This document shows, piece by piece, positions 1 to 8,654 of a DNA stretch of 64,000 nt. A program made the translations under genes and the position numbers. The stretch lies in NCBI RefSeq assembly GCF_029623755.1, contig NZ_CP121106.1, positions 2,918,352-2,982,351 of the forward strand. The letters run 5' to 3'. Within the stretch, counting starts at the first letter, position 1, and each line of letters starts with the position of its first letter. This DNA comes from Altererythrobacter sp. CAU 1644 (GTDB lineage: Bacteria; Pseudomonadota; Alphaproteobacteria; Sphingomonadales; Sphingomonadaceae). The notes under the pieces were generated by a model. It searched no databases, was not told the DNA's origin, and saw nothing but the letters and a program-made list of their open reading frames with translations.

Positions 1-569
1 AGCCGCGAGCGGAAGAGCTGGGCCTCGTTGTCGCTGATCAGCACGGTCGCGTCGCAACGTTGGGCAAGCCGCTCTTCCTCGATAGCGAGCAGACGACCCT
101 CGCGCCGGTTGATCCAGACCCGATCACCCGCTGCGGCATAGTCTTCGAACTTGGCGGAATCGACGTCGCAAAGGTCGACGATGACGCGTCCTGCGAAGCC
201 ATCGGGAATATACTGGCCCATCTGCCCCGAGAATACGAAGATCGTGTCGATTGCCTGTTCGGCGATCGTGCGTTTGACCCATTGTTCGAGCTTGGGGCTG
301 TAGAAGGCCGTGAGGCTGACTGGCTTGCCGGAAAGAACGGCTTCCGCCCCCGCCAGCACCAGTGGCTTGGATCGTTTGACGAGGCAGTGGCTCACGGACA
401 ATCTTGCCAGCTCGGCCTCGCCCGCAAAATCCTTCTCGGTCTCGGCGAAGCAGCCGACATGAACCGGTGCGAGCTTCGCCAGATGCTTGAGAATGTGGTG
501 TGCACGAATCTTGTCACCGCGGTCGGGCGGGAACGGGATGCGGTGCGCCAGGAACAGGATGCCGGACAT
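1..569 (-). CDS. Exosortase A-associated glycosyltransferase (TIGR03087-like), 3' part beyond window
   Basis: Reading the minus strand from ATG at 569 gives 189 open codons that run off the left edge, so only the N-terminal part is visible. The start reads MSGILFLAHRIPFPPDRGDK, which I recognise as the N-terminus of the sugar transferase 1 family tied to PEP-CTERM/exosortase A systems, a GT4-type (GT-B fold) enzyme. It would add a sugar to the lipid-linked exopolysaccharide repeat at the cytoplasmic face of the inner membrane. The start overlaps the stop of the upstream FemAB-like gene (TAATG), so it is the eighth gene of the operon and probably translationally coupled. The catalytic C-terminal half cannot be seen, so the donor sugar is unknown. 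Confidence 0.85.
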   Translation of the reverse strand, partial: MSGILFLAHRIPFPPDRGDKIRAHHILKHLAKLAPVHVGCFAETEKDFAGEAELARLSVSHCLVKRSKPLVLAGAEAVLSGKPVSLTAFYSPKLEQWVKRTIAEQAIDTIFVFSGQMGQYIPDGFAGRVIVDLCDVDSAKFEDYAAAGDRVWINRREGRLLAIEEERLAQRCDATVLISDNEAQLFRSR

Positions 570-1633
570 TAGCCGAGACCCTTGGCAATCAATGGCCCAA
601 TCCGGTTCGCCAGCGGCAAGGGTAGCTTCTTCCAGAGCTCGATCTTGGCTGAGTAGCTCGCGTCCGTGGGATCGATATTCCGCGCTTTGGCCGGGTCGGC
701 GCTCCACCCGCCATAGGTCATCGGCTGCGGCTCGAACCCCCAGTTCTTCTTGTATCGATAGGGCCCGCTTCCCGTTTTGGAGCGCCCGAAATCGAAGCAG
801 CTCATTCCTTTGCGCCGGGCGTGGAGCATCAGCTCGTAATACATGCGCTCGTTGGCCTTGAGCGCGCGCGCGGCATACACTCCTCCGCCCCAATAGGGCA
901 TCACGCTTCCGCGATGGTAGAAGTTGAGCACGCTCGCCACTGGCTCATCGCCATGAAGCACGGTCAGGATATCGGCACTGTCATCAAAAGCATTGAGCAT
1001 CGCGTCGAACAGTCCACGCGGGAACACGGGCGTGCCGAGATTTCGTACGCTTTCAGCGTAGATCGCGTAATGCGCGGCGCGCTGCTGTTCATTGGTTCCG
1101 ACGCTGACGGTCAAGTCGCTGTCGAGACTCTTGCGAATATCTGCACGCTGCTTGCGCGGCACGAACAGGAGCTGGGCTTCGTCGTCATCGGCCAGATCGG
1201 CTTCGAAGCCGGCATGGCGGTCGTTCCAGCGCTCCCAGTCGGACGGGATCGCCCCGCCGCGAATTTCGACGCTGGGGCAAGAGGCACGCACGGCCAGTTC
1301 TTCTGCCGCGCGGCACAGTCCCTCGGTAGCGGCAGTGCTATCGGCCAGCGTTCCCCCGCCAACGGCAAAGCCGCTCGAAGCGAGCGCGCGCCCGAATAGT
1401 GGCGAGTGGATCTCGGTCAAGGGCAGCCAGCCAACGACAGCGCCCATCCGCTCGGCGACGATACCCGTCGCGCGCTGGCCCGTTCCTCGTTCAACCGCTT
1501 CCAGCCAGAGCGGCCGGTGAAACAACGTCCCTTCCATATCGCGCACGAAGCCTTCGATCCGCGCCGCCTCACCGGGCGCACGCAAATCGGCCACCGCGTA
1601 ACGCGTGGCGGAAGGGTTGAGCGGCATGTTCAC
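569..1633 (-). CDS. FemAB family protein, exosortase A/PEP-CTERM associated (TIGR03019-like)
   Basis: A 354-residue protein with the paired GNAT folds of FemAB/peptidoglycan-bridge enzymes. Visible landmarks are the basic LFVPRKQRADIRKS segment near residue 160 and the C-terminal block CFDFGRSKTGSGPYRYKKNW, which is characteristic of FemAB-related proteins in exosortase A loci. The family is presumed to transfer an aminoacyl or acyl group to a carbohydrate, but the acceptor has not been established. The start is GTG at 1633 overlapping the deacetylase stop (GTGA); an ATG two codons later (1627) is an alternative. It sits between the deacetylase and the glycosyltransferase in the same operon, which suggests decoration of the exopolysaccharide. 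A second transferase of similar type lies at 11430-12416. Confidence 0.85.
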   Translation of the reverse strand: MNMPLNPSATRYAVADLRAPGEAARIEGFVRDMEGTLFHRPLWLEAVERGTGQRATGIVAERMGAVVGWLPLTEIHSPLFGRALASSGFAVGGGTLADSTAATEGLCRAAEELAVRASCPSVEIRGGAIPSDWERWNDRHAGFEADLADDDEAQLLFVPRKQRADIRKSLDSDLTVSVGTNEQQRAAHYAIYAESVRNLGTPVFPRGLFDAMLNAFDDSADILTVLHGDEPVASVLNFYHRGSVMPYWGGGVYAARALKANERMYYELMLHARRKGMSCFDFGRSKTGSGPYRYKKNWGFEPQPMTYGGWSADPAKARNIDPTDASYSAKIELWKKLPLPLANRIGPLIAKGLG

Positions 1634-2535
1634 GGCGCGAGTTCCGTTGCGCGCTGCGCCTCACGATGCGCGATCACATCCATCCGGCCCCAGGCGAATT
1701 CCCGGACCAGCGCCCGCAGCTTGTCCGCCATTCGGTCGAGATTGGTGTAGTGCCGCAGGCGCGATCGCATGGGCGCGTGATTGAGGCGCGGCTGTTCTGG
1801 ATCGATCTCCCACGGATGGAAGTAGAACACCGCCGGACGCTCGTCACGATTGTTGACCTGGCGGATCGCCCAGCGTGAGAAGCCATAGGGCAGGACGCGG
1901 AAAAATCCGCCGCCCCCTGCTGCCATGCGCTTTCCGCCGAACATCGCCGTGGTCACCGGAATTTCCACCAGCTCGGACCATGGCAGTGGACGAAAGGCGA
2001 AGCGCGGCGCTTCGGGCCAGCCGTAATGGTCATGTGCGATCGGCGCGACACTCGACGAATAGGCATAGCCCTGCTCGGCCAGCTCCATGAAGGCCCAGGG
2101 AGTGCGCTTGTCGATCGAGAAGCTCGGCGCGCGATAGCCGGTCACCCGCTTGCCCGAAGTGTCCTCGAGGATCTTGCGCGCAAGTGCGATATCCTCGCCA
2201 AACTGCTTGCGGTCGAAAGTGAACACGCGGGCATGGTCGTAGCCATGGCTGGCAATCTCGTGCCCGGCGTCGGCAATCTTGCGCATCATCGCCGGATGAC
2301 GCTTCGCTACCCAGCCGAGCGAGAAGAACGTTGCCTTGGCATCAACCTCCGCGAACAGGTCCAGGATGCGATCGATATTGTTCTCGACCCGGGTCTTGAT
2401 CGAATCCCATTCTTCCCGGGCGATTACCTTTTCGAAGGCGCCCACCTGGAACCAATCCTCGACGTCGACCGACAGTCCGTTGACGATACGCGCCTGCGCC
2501 GGGGCGGCTTGGGGATGGCCGCTCATGTCCATCAT
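1630..2535 (-). CDS. Polysaccharide deacetylase, DUF3473, exosortase A associated (TIGR03006-like)
   Basis: A 301-residue carbohydrate esterase 4 (NodB-fold) protein. The metal-binding motif DVED is at residues 24-27, SHGYDH at 96-101, and YRAPSFS at 134-140. The FYFHPWEID block near residue 240 is typical of the DUF3473 C-terminal region. It is expected to remove N- or O-acetyl groups from the exopolysaccharide. There is no clear signal peptide, as is usual for this subfamily. ATG at 2535 overlaps the upstream ATPase stop (TGATG), and the stop overlaps the FemAB start. The combination of deacetylase and FemAB suggests that newly exposed amino groups could be re-acylated; that coupling is inference. 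Confidence 0.92.
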   Translation of the reverse strand: MMDMSGHPQAAPAQARIVNGLSVDVEDWFQVGAFEKVIAREEWDSIKTRVENNIDRILDLFAEVDAKATFFSLGWVAKRHPAMMRKIADAGHEIASHGYDHARVFTFDRKQFGEDIALARKILEDTSGKRVTGYRAPSFSIDKRTPWAFMELAEQGYAYSSSVAPIAHDHYGWPEAPRFAFRPLPWSELVEIPVTTAMFGGKRMAAGGGGFFRVLPYGFSRWAIRQVNNRDERPAVFYFHPWEIDPEQPRLNHAPMRSRLRHYTNLDRMADKLRALVREFAWGRMDVIAHREAQRATELAP

Positions 2536-3668
2536 CAGGCAGCCTCGCGCGACTTCGCATCCTCGAAGAATTCGATCAGCATTGTCAGGACATGGCGCAG
2601 GGTATGCTCCTGTTCCTCGAGCCGTTGCTCGATCTCGGAAAGGTCCATGTCGGCGCCCGGGGTCTCTCGTCCCGGTCGTTCGGCCGCATGGTGCAGCTTG
2701 GTGACCGCCTGTTCGAGCTCGGCAATGCGCGCATCGCGCTCCGCCAGCATCTCGGCAATTGCTGTGTCGTCGGCTGCGCTAAGCTCTGCTTGCGGCGCCA
2801 CCGCTGCAGTTTGAGTCGGCTCGACGCGCACCGGGGCGCGCTCAGCCCCGCCCTGCGTATCACCAGCCATTTCGGCCACGACTGCCTCGATCATTTCGGG
2901 CGAGAATTCCGCCCGTTCCTCGATCGCACCGAGCAGCAGCATGCGGTTCATCACCTGGTTGACGCGCCGCGGAATGCCATCAGTGGCGCGGTACAGCGCT
3001 GCGAAAAGCTCGGCACCAAGCGCGGGATTTCCATCCCAGCCGACCTGCTGCATGCGGTGCTCGACGTAATCCTGGAGTTCGTCCGGCTTGAGCGCGCTCA
3101 GGTGGTGCGAGGCGATGATCCGCTGGCGCAATTGCTCCAGTTCCGGATGGTTCGCAACCAGCGCGCGAAACTCGGGCTGACCGAGCAGCAGTGTCTGCAG
3201 CAGCGGGTGTGAGCCAAGCTGGAAGTTCGAGAGCATGCGCAGTTCTTCGAGCGCCTCGATATCGAGGTTCTGGCCTTCGTCGACAATCAGCAGGCAACGG
3301 CGGCCTGCGCGCGCTTCTTCGCCGAGGAAATGCTCGATCGCTCCCAACGCGCCCGCCTTGTCATGGCCCTCGACCGCCAGGCCGAAGCTCTGTGCGACCA
3401 CATGGATCAGCTCGTCGCCGTCAAGCGCGCTGGTGACGATCTTGCCGATCGTCAGTTGCGCCGGATCGATGCACTGCATGAGGTGCGCGACGAGGGTCGA
3501 CTTGCCTGCGCCGATCTCGCCGGTGATGACGATGAAGCCTTCGCCCTGCGCGAGGCCATAGCCGAGATAGGACATTGCCTTCTTGTGGCTGGCGCTCTCG
3601 AAATAGAAATCGGGATCGGGCGTCAGCTGGAAGGGGCGTCCGCTCAAACCGTAAAAATGCTCGTACAT
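2535..3668 (-). CDS. Exosortase A-associated AAA ATPase (TIGR03015-like) with coiled-coil tail
   Basis: A 377-residue ExeA/GspA-like ATPase. Walker A (GEIGAGKST) is at residues 50-58 and Walker B (LLIVDEGQ) at 126-133. ATG at 3668 was chosen because it has an AAGAGG-like ribosome site and begins MYEHFYGLSGRPFQLTPDPD, the usual family start; the frame is open further upstream but that part runs antiparallel through the outer-membrane gene's reading frame and is not expected to be translated. After the ATPase core (about residue 270) comes a linker and a charged helical segment (about 300-370) that looks like a coiled coil. The family probably energises or regulates polymer export. It lies 13 bases after the outer-membrane gene and overlaps the deacetylase. 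Confidence 0.9.
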   Translation of the reverse strand: MYEHFYGLSGRPFQLTPDPDFYFESASHKKAMSYLGYGLAQGEGFIVITGEIGAGKSTLVAHLMQCIDPAQLTIGKIVTSALDGDELIHVVAQSFGLAVEGHDKAGALGAIEHFLGEEARAGRRCLLIVDEGQNLDIEALEELRMLSNFQLGSHPLLQTLLLGQPEFRALVANHPELEQLRQRIIASHHLSALKPDELQDYVEHRMQQVGWDGNPALGAELFAALYRATDGIPRRVNQVMNRMLLLGAIEERAEFSPEMIEAVVAEMAGDTQGGAERAPVRVEPTQTAAVAPQAELSAADDTAIAEMLAERDARIAELEQAVTKLHHAAERPGRETPGADMDLSEIEQRLEEQEHTLRHVLTMLIEFFEDAKSREAA

Positions 3669-3681
3669 CGTGACGTGCCTC

Positions 3682-5316
3682 TTAGAATGCGTAACGCAGG
3701 CCCAGCAGCGCGCTTGCGGCGGCCAGGTCCTCGGCGGAAAGGTCTGAATCGAGATAGTCGAAGGCGATCGCGGCGCGGGCCGTGAGTTTCGGTGTGATCG
3801 AACGGTTGTACGAGGCGTAAGACCCCATGCCGACCAGGTCGCCGCCATTTGCGAACCCGCTTTCGAACCAGTTGATATAACTGCCGACGGTGAAACCCGC
3901 ATTGGGGCCGAGCTGGCCGCTGAGCGAGCTGGCAATGTAGTAGCTTTCGTCGGAAACCCCGTTTGCAGCGGCAAGAACGGTGCCCGAAGCCGCGATAAAC
4001 TTGCGGCGATCGTAGCCGGCCCCGACCGATGCAGTATAGCGGCCCAGCTGGCGGCTGTAGCTCGCCTGCACACCGCGGCCGCGGAATACCGCCGAGCGAA
4101 CCGATCCGAAGATCCCGCCGACACAGCCGGACTGTTCCTGGCCAGTCACGCAGCCGTTGAAATCGCCTGTAAGCGAGTTACGGACCGCCTCGAATTCGGT
4201 CGGCAGTGCGGCCAGCGAACTCGTGAGCACGCCGCCGAAGCCACTCACCCCATCATAAGCGGAGATATTGAGTTGGCTGTAACTGTTCGGACGCCATGCG
4301 AAAGAACCATAATAGGTTGTTGAATCATAGCGCTTTCCAACATGAGCCTCGAGCGAAGTACGGCGGCTGGGGCGCCACAGCACGCCCACATCCCAGATCA
4401 GGCCGTCAACTTCGTAGGCAATCTGGCGTGGTTGGCTCTTGTCGGTCACAAACCGTCCATTCGAGCCAATGATGGGAAAGCCGTTGACGTCACGCACCGC
4501 GTCGCGGCTCGATATCTCGACATCCTCGTAGCCAATGCCCGCCACGACGGCGAGCGTCGGCGTTACCGGCACCGTGACGTCAGCACGAACATGCGCATCG
4601 CGGACGCGCTGGTCGAGATTGGACACATCTTCCTGGAAGTAGCCTCCCCCGACTCCGAGGCCGACCGGAAGCGGTTCGCCCGGCTTGATCGCAAGGTGCA
4701 CTTCGCCGCGATAAGTCACGCTTTCGTCGAACACATCGAGCGGCTCGCTGCCGATCACCGGAAGCGCATCGGGCGCTTCGAAGCGAGTGTAGCCTACGCG
4801 GCCCAACGCATTGACATGAACATCGCCCACGCGTGTGTGGACATTGGGGCCCGCGTAGACCGAGTAAATCCGGCTTTCGGAATCCTCACTTACCAGCGGA
4901 ATGAACGAGCTTCCGCCGCCCCCGTCGACCTGCGTGCGGCTGGCAAGCGCGCCAACCTCGAAGGTGACGGTCTGCGGAACGATCGAGGCATAGCCCCGCG
5001 CGATGCCGCTGATCGTGTCGCTGTCGACGTCATCGCCATTCCAGCTGATGTTGCGCTCGTAGCGCAGCGAGATCGAACCGCCGTTGTTGCGCCCGGTCAC
5101 GGTCGCGTCGATGCCAGCGGCCAGCTGGGTGTAGGTCAGCACATCGTCGCCCGGCGAAAGCTCGGCCAGGACGATCTGCGAGACCTCGATATAGGGCTGG
5201 ACGGCGACGGCTCGCGTCGCCTGCGCAGGCTGCGCTTCCTGCGCTGCCGCCGGAACGGCGGTGGCCAGGGTCGCGGTCGCAAGCAGGGCCAGGGCCGAAA
5301 GGTTCAGCAGGCGCAT
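3682..5316 (-). CDS. Exosortase A-associated outer-membrane beta-barrel protein (TIGR03016-like)
   Basis: A 544-residue protein with a clear Sec signal peptide ending near AAAQEA (residue about 27), alternating polar/hydrophobic strands throughout, and a C-terminus ending LLGLRYAF, the terminal-phenylalanine signature of outer-membrane barrels. Its position between the tyrosine kinase and the ATPase matches the PEP-CTERM system-associated outer-membrane family. A role as a polymer exit channel or anchor is known only by association. It starts one base after the kinase stop. A pair of cysteines in the CVTGQEQSGCVGG segment could form an extracellular-loop disulfide; this is inference. Confidence 0.88.
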   Translation of the reverse strand: MRLLNLSALALLATATLATAVPAAAQEAQPAQATRAVAVQPYIEVSQIVLAELSPGDDVLTYTQLAAGIDATVTGRNNGGSISLRYERNISWNGDDVDSDTISGIARGYASIVPQTVTFEVGALASRTQVDGGGGSSFIPLVSEDSESRIYSVYAGPNVHTRVGDVHVNALGRVGYTRFEAPDALPVIGSEPLDVFDESVTYRGEVHLAIKPGEPLPVGLGVGGGYFQEDVSNLDQRVRDAHVRADVTVPVTPTLAVVAGIGYEDVEISSRDAVRDVNGFPIIGSNGRFVTDKSQPRQIAYEVDGLIWDVGVLWRPSRRTSLEAHVGKRYDSTTYYGSFAWRPNSYSQLNISAYDGVSGFGGVLTSSLAALPTEFEAVRNSLTGDFNGCVTGQEQSGCVGGIFGSVRSAVFRGRGVQASYSRQLGRYTASVGAGYDRRKFIAASGTVLAAANGVSDESYYIASSLSGQLGPNAGFTVGSYINWFESGFANGGDLVGMGSYASYNRSITPKLTARAAIAFDYLDSDLSAEDLAAASALLGLRYAF

Positions 5317-5317
5317 G

Positions 5318-6289
5318 TCATTCGCTCCCGTATCCCGCGTATGATCCGAAGCTGCGACCCGACGGGCTGTAATGCGTTCCGTTGAGCAGCAGTTTGATGT
5401 CAGGACATGCCGAAAGCAGCTGGTAGGCGTCCTCCAGCGCGCTCTGGCCGGTTACGTCGGCCCGCACGATGAGGAGCGACTGGCCGACATGCTTGGCAAG
5501 TTCGGCGGCCGGCGAGGCCGCCAGCGCAGGTGGTGTGTCGAAGATCACGATCCGATCGGGCGCGTCGGCTGTCAGCCTGTCGAGCACGTCGCGGGTGCGG
5601 GCGCTGCCCAGATACTCGGTATCGCGGGTCGTACGATTGCCGGCCGGAAGGACGAACAATCCCTCGATATCGGTGGCGATCACCAGGCTCTCCGGCGCCA
5701 GCGACGGGTCCGCGAGGCAATCCATCAACCCCTTGCCTGGGCTGATGCCCAAAAGACCGGGGATCGAAGGCTTGGCAAAATCGGCGTCGATCAGCAGAAC
5801 CTCGATGCCACGCTCGGCCGCCATGGCGATGGCAAGGTTGGTGGCGCAATAGGTCTTGCCCTCTCCCGGGTGGGGAGAGCAGACGAGAATACGCCGGCCT
5901 TCAGCCGAGCCATTCTCTCGAGCATCGCCCAGCAACTCGCGGCGAACAATACGAAATTCCTCCAGCAGCTCGGTAACGCCGCCGCTGGAATCAATAATCC
6001 CGTTCTCGCGCAGCAGGTCCCTGTCGACGGCCTGTCGCGGACCGGAAAATGTCACCTTCGACGCCCGCGTCGCCGGCGGAACAGCAGGTGAGCGGGTCGG
6101 GTTCGAAGCAACCTTCGTCGCAACAGAGCGAGCCTGCGGCGCACGTGCCGCCGGCGCCGGGAGATCGCGCGGTGGCGAGATCGGCTTGAGCGCGTCCAGC
6201 CCGAAGGAGCCGCTGGCCCGTTCCAGCAGCGAACCGCCCTCGGCGATGGGCCGTGCCTTGTCAGTGGTGATTTTGCTGTGTTCGGTCAT
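5318..6289 (-). CDS. Exosortase A-associated tyrosine autokinase (TIGR03018/CpsD-like)
   Basis: A 323-residue bacterial tyrosine kinase with no membrane segment, to be paired with the chain-length determinant encoded just upstream. The P-loop SPHPGEGKT is at residues 138-146, Walker A' VLLIDADF at 164-171, and Walker B VIFDTPP at 248-254. The C-terminal tail carries Tyr307, Tyr317 and Tyr320 as possible autophosphorylation sites; this is a short cluster compared with Wzc-type kinases. Residues about 30-95 form a proline/alanine-rich linker. It would control chain length and export by cyclic phosphorylation. It starts ten bases after the chain-length gene. Confidence 0.92.
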   Translation of the reverse strand: MTEHSKITTDKARPIAEGGSLLERASGSFGLDALKPISPPRDLPAPAARAPQARSVATKVASNPTRSPAVPPATRASKVTFSGPRQAVDRDLLRENGIIDSSGGVTELLEEFRIVRRELLGDARENGSAEGRRILVCSPHPGEGKTYCATNLAIAMAAERGIEVLLIDADFAKPSIPGLLGISPGKGLMDCLADPSLAPESLVIATDIEGLFVLPAGNRTTRDTEYLGSARTRDVLDRLTADAPDRIVIFDTPPALAASPAAELAKHVGQSLLIVRADVTGQSALEDAYQLLSACPDIKLLLNGTHYSPSGRSFGSYAGYGSE

Positions 6290-6299
6290 CTTGCCCCAC

Positions 6300-7823
6300 T
6301 CACACCACGCTGCCGACCTGGACGAACTCGATCGCCAGCAGGATCACCAGGACCCCGCCGAGCGCCGCCGTCGCCCCGACAAATTGTTTCAGTCGCTTCG
6401 CCTGAAGCGCGCGTGCGCTTTCCTTGACCGTCAGCGAGATTGCTCCCACGACCGGCAGGTTCATGGCTTTCTCGAGCTTGGTCGCCGTGCTGAAAGTCGA
6501 GCGCAGGTGGCTCATGCCGAACGCGGCGCCCACGCCGGCCGCGATGCCGACGAAGAGCACGCCCAGCAGCAGCAGCGGACGGTTCGGGGCCGCGGGCTTG
6601 CGCGGCACGACCGGCGGATCGACAATGTCGAACTTGAGCGAGGAGCGCTCGTTCTCGACCTGGCCGCGCAGGCGGATCTCTTCGCGATCCTTGAGCAGTT
6701 CGTCGTACTTGTCTTTGAGCACCTGGTAATCACGGCTGATCCGGTTCGCTTCAGCGGCCACTTCGGGCTCGGTGGCCTGGCTCGCCATCAGTGCAGCGAC
6801 ATCCGACTGGATCGCAGCGCGACGCGACTGCAGCGCCTCGAGATTGGCCTGGCGCTCCGCGCGGATCGAGATCAGCGAGGTATAGGCCGGGTTTGGCTGG
6901 CCGCCTTGCGCGTCCGGACCTTCTGCCGCGACCTGGCGGCGGAGAAGCTCGATCTGTTTCTTGGTCGAAACGATATCGGGGTGTTCGTCGGTCAGACCGC
7001 GACCGCGAAGCTGGGCGATCTGCGACTGGGCCTGCATCAGAGCGCCTCTCGCGCCCCCGGCATCGCCGGCACCGATTATGGTACGCGGCGTCCCGGCAAT
7101 CTGCCCGTTGATCGCTGCGAGCGCACTCTGGGCGGCGGCATAATCGCCTTCGATCCCGCGCAGTTCCGTGCGCGCCTGCTGGATTTTCGTCGCGAGAGCC
7201 GAAGAGCCCCCAATGAGCTCAGGATATTGCGCCTCGAACGCCAGGCGGCGTTGCTCGGCAGCCTCCAGCTCGCGCTTGCGCTCGTCGAGCTGCTGGTCGA
7301 GGAAGACCATCGTCCCGGCGACCTCGTTGCGGTTGCCGGCGATGTTCTCCTCGCGAAAGATGTCGATCAGCTTCTGGACGATATCGCGCGCCAGGACGGC
7401 ATTGGCCGCATCCGAGCGATCGCCTTCCTTGCTGGTGGCGGTAAGCTCGAACAGGTTTTCCTCGTGGCTGGTGACGGCAACGCGCTTCGACAGGTCTTCG
7501 ATCGCAGCGTCCATCTGGCGGCGATCCACGATCCCCTCGCCCAGGCTGGTGCCGCGAATGACCTTCTCGAGGTTGACCGAGCTGGTCAGCGTCTTGCGTA
7601 CGCGGGCGATCTCCTGCTTCCCGTCGCCGGGGATGCCGATCTGTTCGCTCAAGACGTCGTCGAGGTCGACGTAGATGCGTGCCTTGGCCTCATAGCTGTT
7701 GGGGATCAGTGCGACCACCAGCCAGCCCAGCAGGCAGACGCCCCAGGCGACGGCGAGCGCCAGCCAGCGGCGGTGCCACACCGAGTAAAGCGCAGAGCGC
7801 AGTTCTTCGAAGAGGTCGTTCAT
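6300..7823 (-). CDS. Exosortase A-associated chain-length determinant (TIGR03007-like, Wzz/PCP family)
   Basis: A 507-residue polysaccharide co-polymerase. A first membrane helix lies at about residues 19-40 (WLALAVAWGVCLLGWLVVAL). It is followed by a long periplasmic coiled-coil region with Glu/Arg/Gln-rich helices, and by a second membrane helix near 425-445 (LLLLGVLFVGIAAGVGAAFG). A third hydrophobic stretch at the extreme C-terminus (LGGVLVILLAIEFVQVG) follows a basic segment, unlike classical Wzz. The protein would set polymer length and recruit the cytoplasmic kinase encoded next. It follows the export lipoprotein after a 16-base gap. Confidence 0.92.
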   Translation of the reverse strand: MNDLFEELRSALYSVWHRRWLALAVAWGVCLLGWLVVALIPNSYEAKARIYVDLDDVLSEQIGIPGDGKQEIARVRKTLTSSVNLEKVIRGTSLGEGIVDRRQMDAAIEDLSKRVAVTSHEENLFELTATSKEGDRSDAANAVLARDIVQKLIDIFREENIAGNRNEVAGTMVFLDQQLDERKRELEAAEQRRLAFEAQYPELIGGSSALATKIQQARTELRGIEGDYAAAQSALAAINGQIAGTPRTIIGAGDAGGARGALMQAQSQIAQLRGRGLTDEHPDIVSTKKQIELLRRQVAAEGPDAQGGQPNPAYTSLISIRAERQANLEALQSRRAAIQSDVAALMASQATEPEVAAEANRISRDYQVLKDKYDELLKDREEIRLRGQVENERSSLKFDIVDPPVVPRKPAAPNRPLLLLGVLFVGIAAGVGAAFGMSHLRSTFSTATKLEKAMNLPVVGAISLTVKESARALQAKRLKQFVGATAALGGVLVILLAIEFVQVGSVV

Positions 7824-7839
7824 GCCCCCGCCCAGCTCC

Positions 7840-8484
7840 TCAGAACGTGCTTTCCGGAATGATGATCACGTCGCCCGGACGCAGCATGACGTTGGCCTTG
7901 CTGTCGCCGCGCTTGAGCAGGTCGGTCAGGCGCAGGCCGTATTCCTGCTGCTTGCCGCTTTGCTTGTCGAACCGGATCAGCTTGGCCTTGTTGCCGGCAG
8001 CAAACTCGCCCAGCCCGCCGACCGCGATCATGGCATCGAGCACGGTCATGTTGGCGCGGTAAGGCAGCGAAGCGGGCTTTTCGGTCGAGCCGACGATGCG
8101 GACCTGCTGGCTGAAGGTGCCGGCAAATTCGTTGACGATGACCGAGACGATCGGCTCTTCGATGTACTGCGACAATTGCAGGCGGATATCTTCCTGCAGC
8201 ATGGTCGGCGTCTTGCCGACCGCAGGCATGTCACGCACCAGCGGAATGGTGATGCGCCCGTCGGGCCGCACCTGGATCTTTTCCGCGCTGAGCTCCGGAT
8301 TGCGCCAAACGTGGATGGTCAGCTCGTCGAGCGGGCCGATCACATATTCCTCGCCCGGGCCTTCCTGCAGCGCGACAAACGAGGCCGCCGGGAGTTCCTT
8401 GTCCGAACCCGCGGTACAACCGCCGAGCGCCAGGACAGCGAGCGCGAAGCTTGCATGCAGCGACAGGTTCTTGGGATTTCGCAT
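7840..8484 (-). CDS. Polysaccharide export lipoprotein, exosortase A associated (TIGR03027/Wza-like)
   Basis: About 214 residues with a lipoprotein signal ending in LGGC (lipobox cysteine near residue 23), followed by the poly_export block (IGPLDELTIHVWRNPELS) and SLBB-type segments. It forms or gates the outer-membrane export channel. I placed the start at ATG 8484 because AAGGA lies eight bases upstream; ATGs at 8493 and 8514 are in frame but have no well-placed ribosome site. It is the first gene of the eight-gene minus-strand operon. The family is short compared with E. coli Wza, as usual in exosortase A loci, where a separate barrel protein is encoded. Confidence 0.9.
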   Translation of the reverse strand: MRNPKNLSLHASFALAVLALGGCTAGSDKELPAASFVALQEGPGEEYVIGPLDELTIHVWRNPELSAEKIQVRPDGRITIPLVRDMPAVGKTPTMLQEDIRLQLSQYIEEPIVSVIVNEFAGTFSQQVRIVGSTEKPASLPYRANMTVLDAMIAVGGLGEFAAGNKAKLIRFDKQSGKQQEYGLRLTDLLKRGDSKANVMLRPGDVIIIPESTF

Positions 8485-8654
8485 CGATATCATCCTTGCC
8501 ATGGCAGCGGGCAAGGATTGCGCGACAGGAGCTACCTGCCAGTCCTTAACCCGCGGAACAGGCAGTCTTCCTCGCTCAAAAGGGTGAATAATGCGTTAGT
8601 GATGACGTAAACTCTGCACCTCATTCCCGATGCGGGACATCGTTCCGGGCAATC
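8485..8654 (-). promoter_or_regulatory. Leader region of the exopolysaccharide operon
   Basis: A 170-base non-coding stretch between the decarboxylase stop and the export lipoprotein start. It must hold the promoter of the operon if the operon is independently transcribed. I see the AAGGA ribosome site at its 3' end and only weak sigma-70-like hexamers (TTTACG followed by TATTCA with short spacing). Two overlapping short hairpins around 8625-8640 could slow transcription leaving the decarboxylase gene, but they lack a T tract. Confidence 0.35.

Noticed and set aside
4342-5385. Long open frame opposite the outer-membrane barrel gene
   Set aside because: It lies entirely antisense to a well-supported gene; long antisense frames are expected in high-GC codon usage, and it has no domain or ribosome site.
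5856-7862. A 668-codon plus-strand open frame
   Set aside because: Antisense to the kinase and chain-length genes, both with clear motifs; the translation is low-complexity Arg/Ala/Leu-rich.
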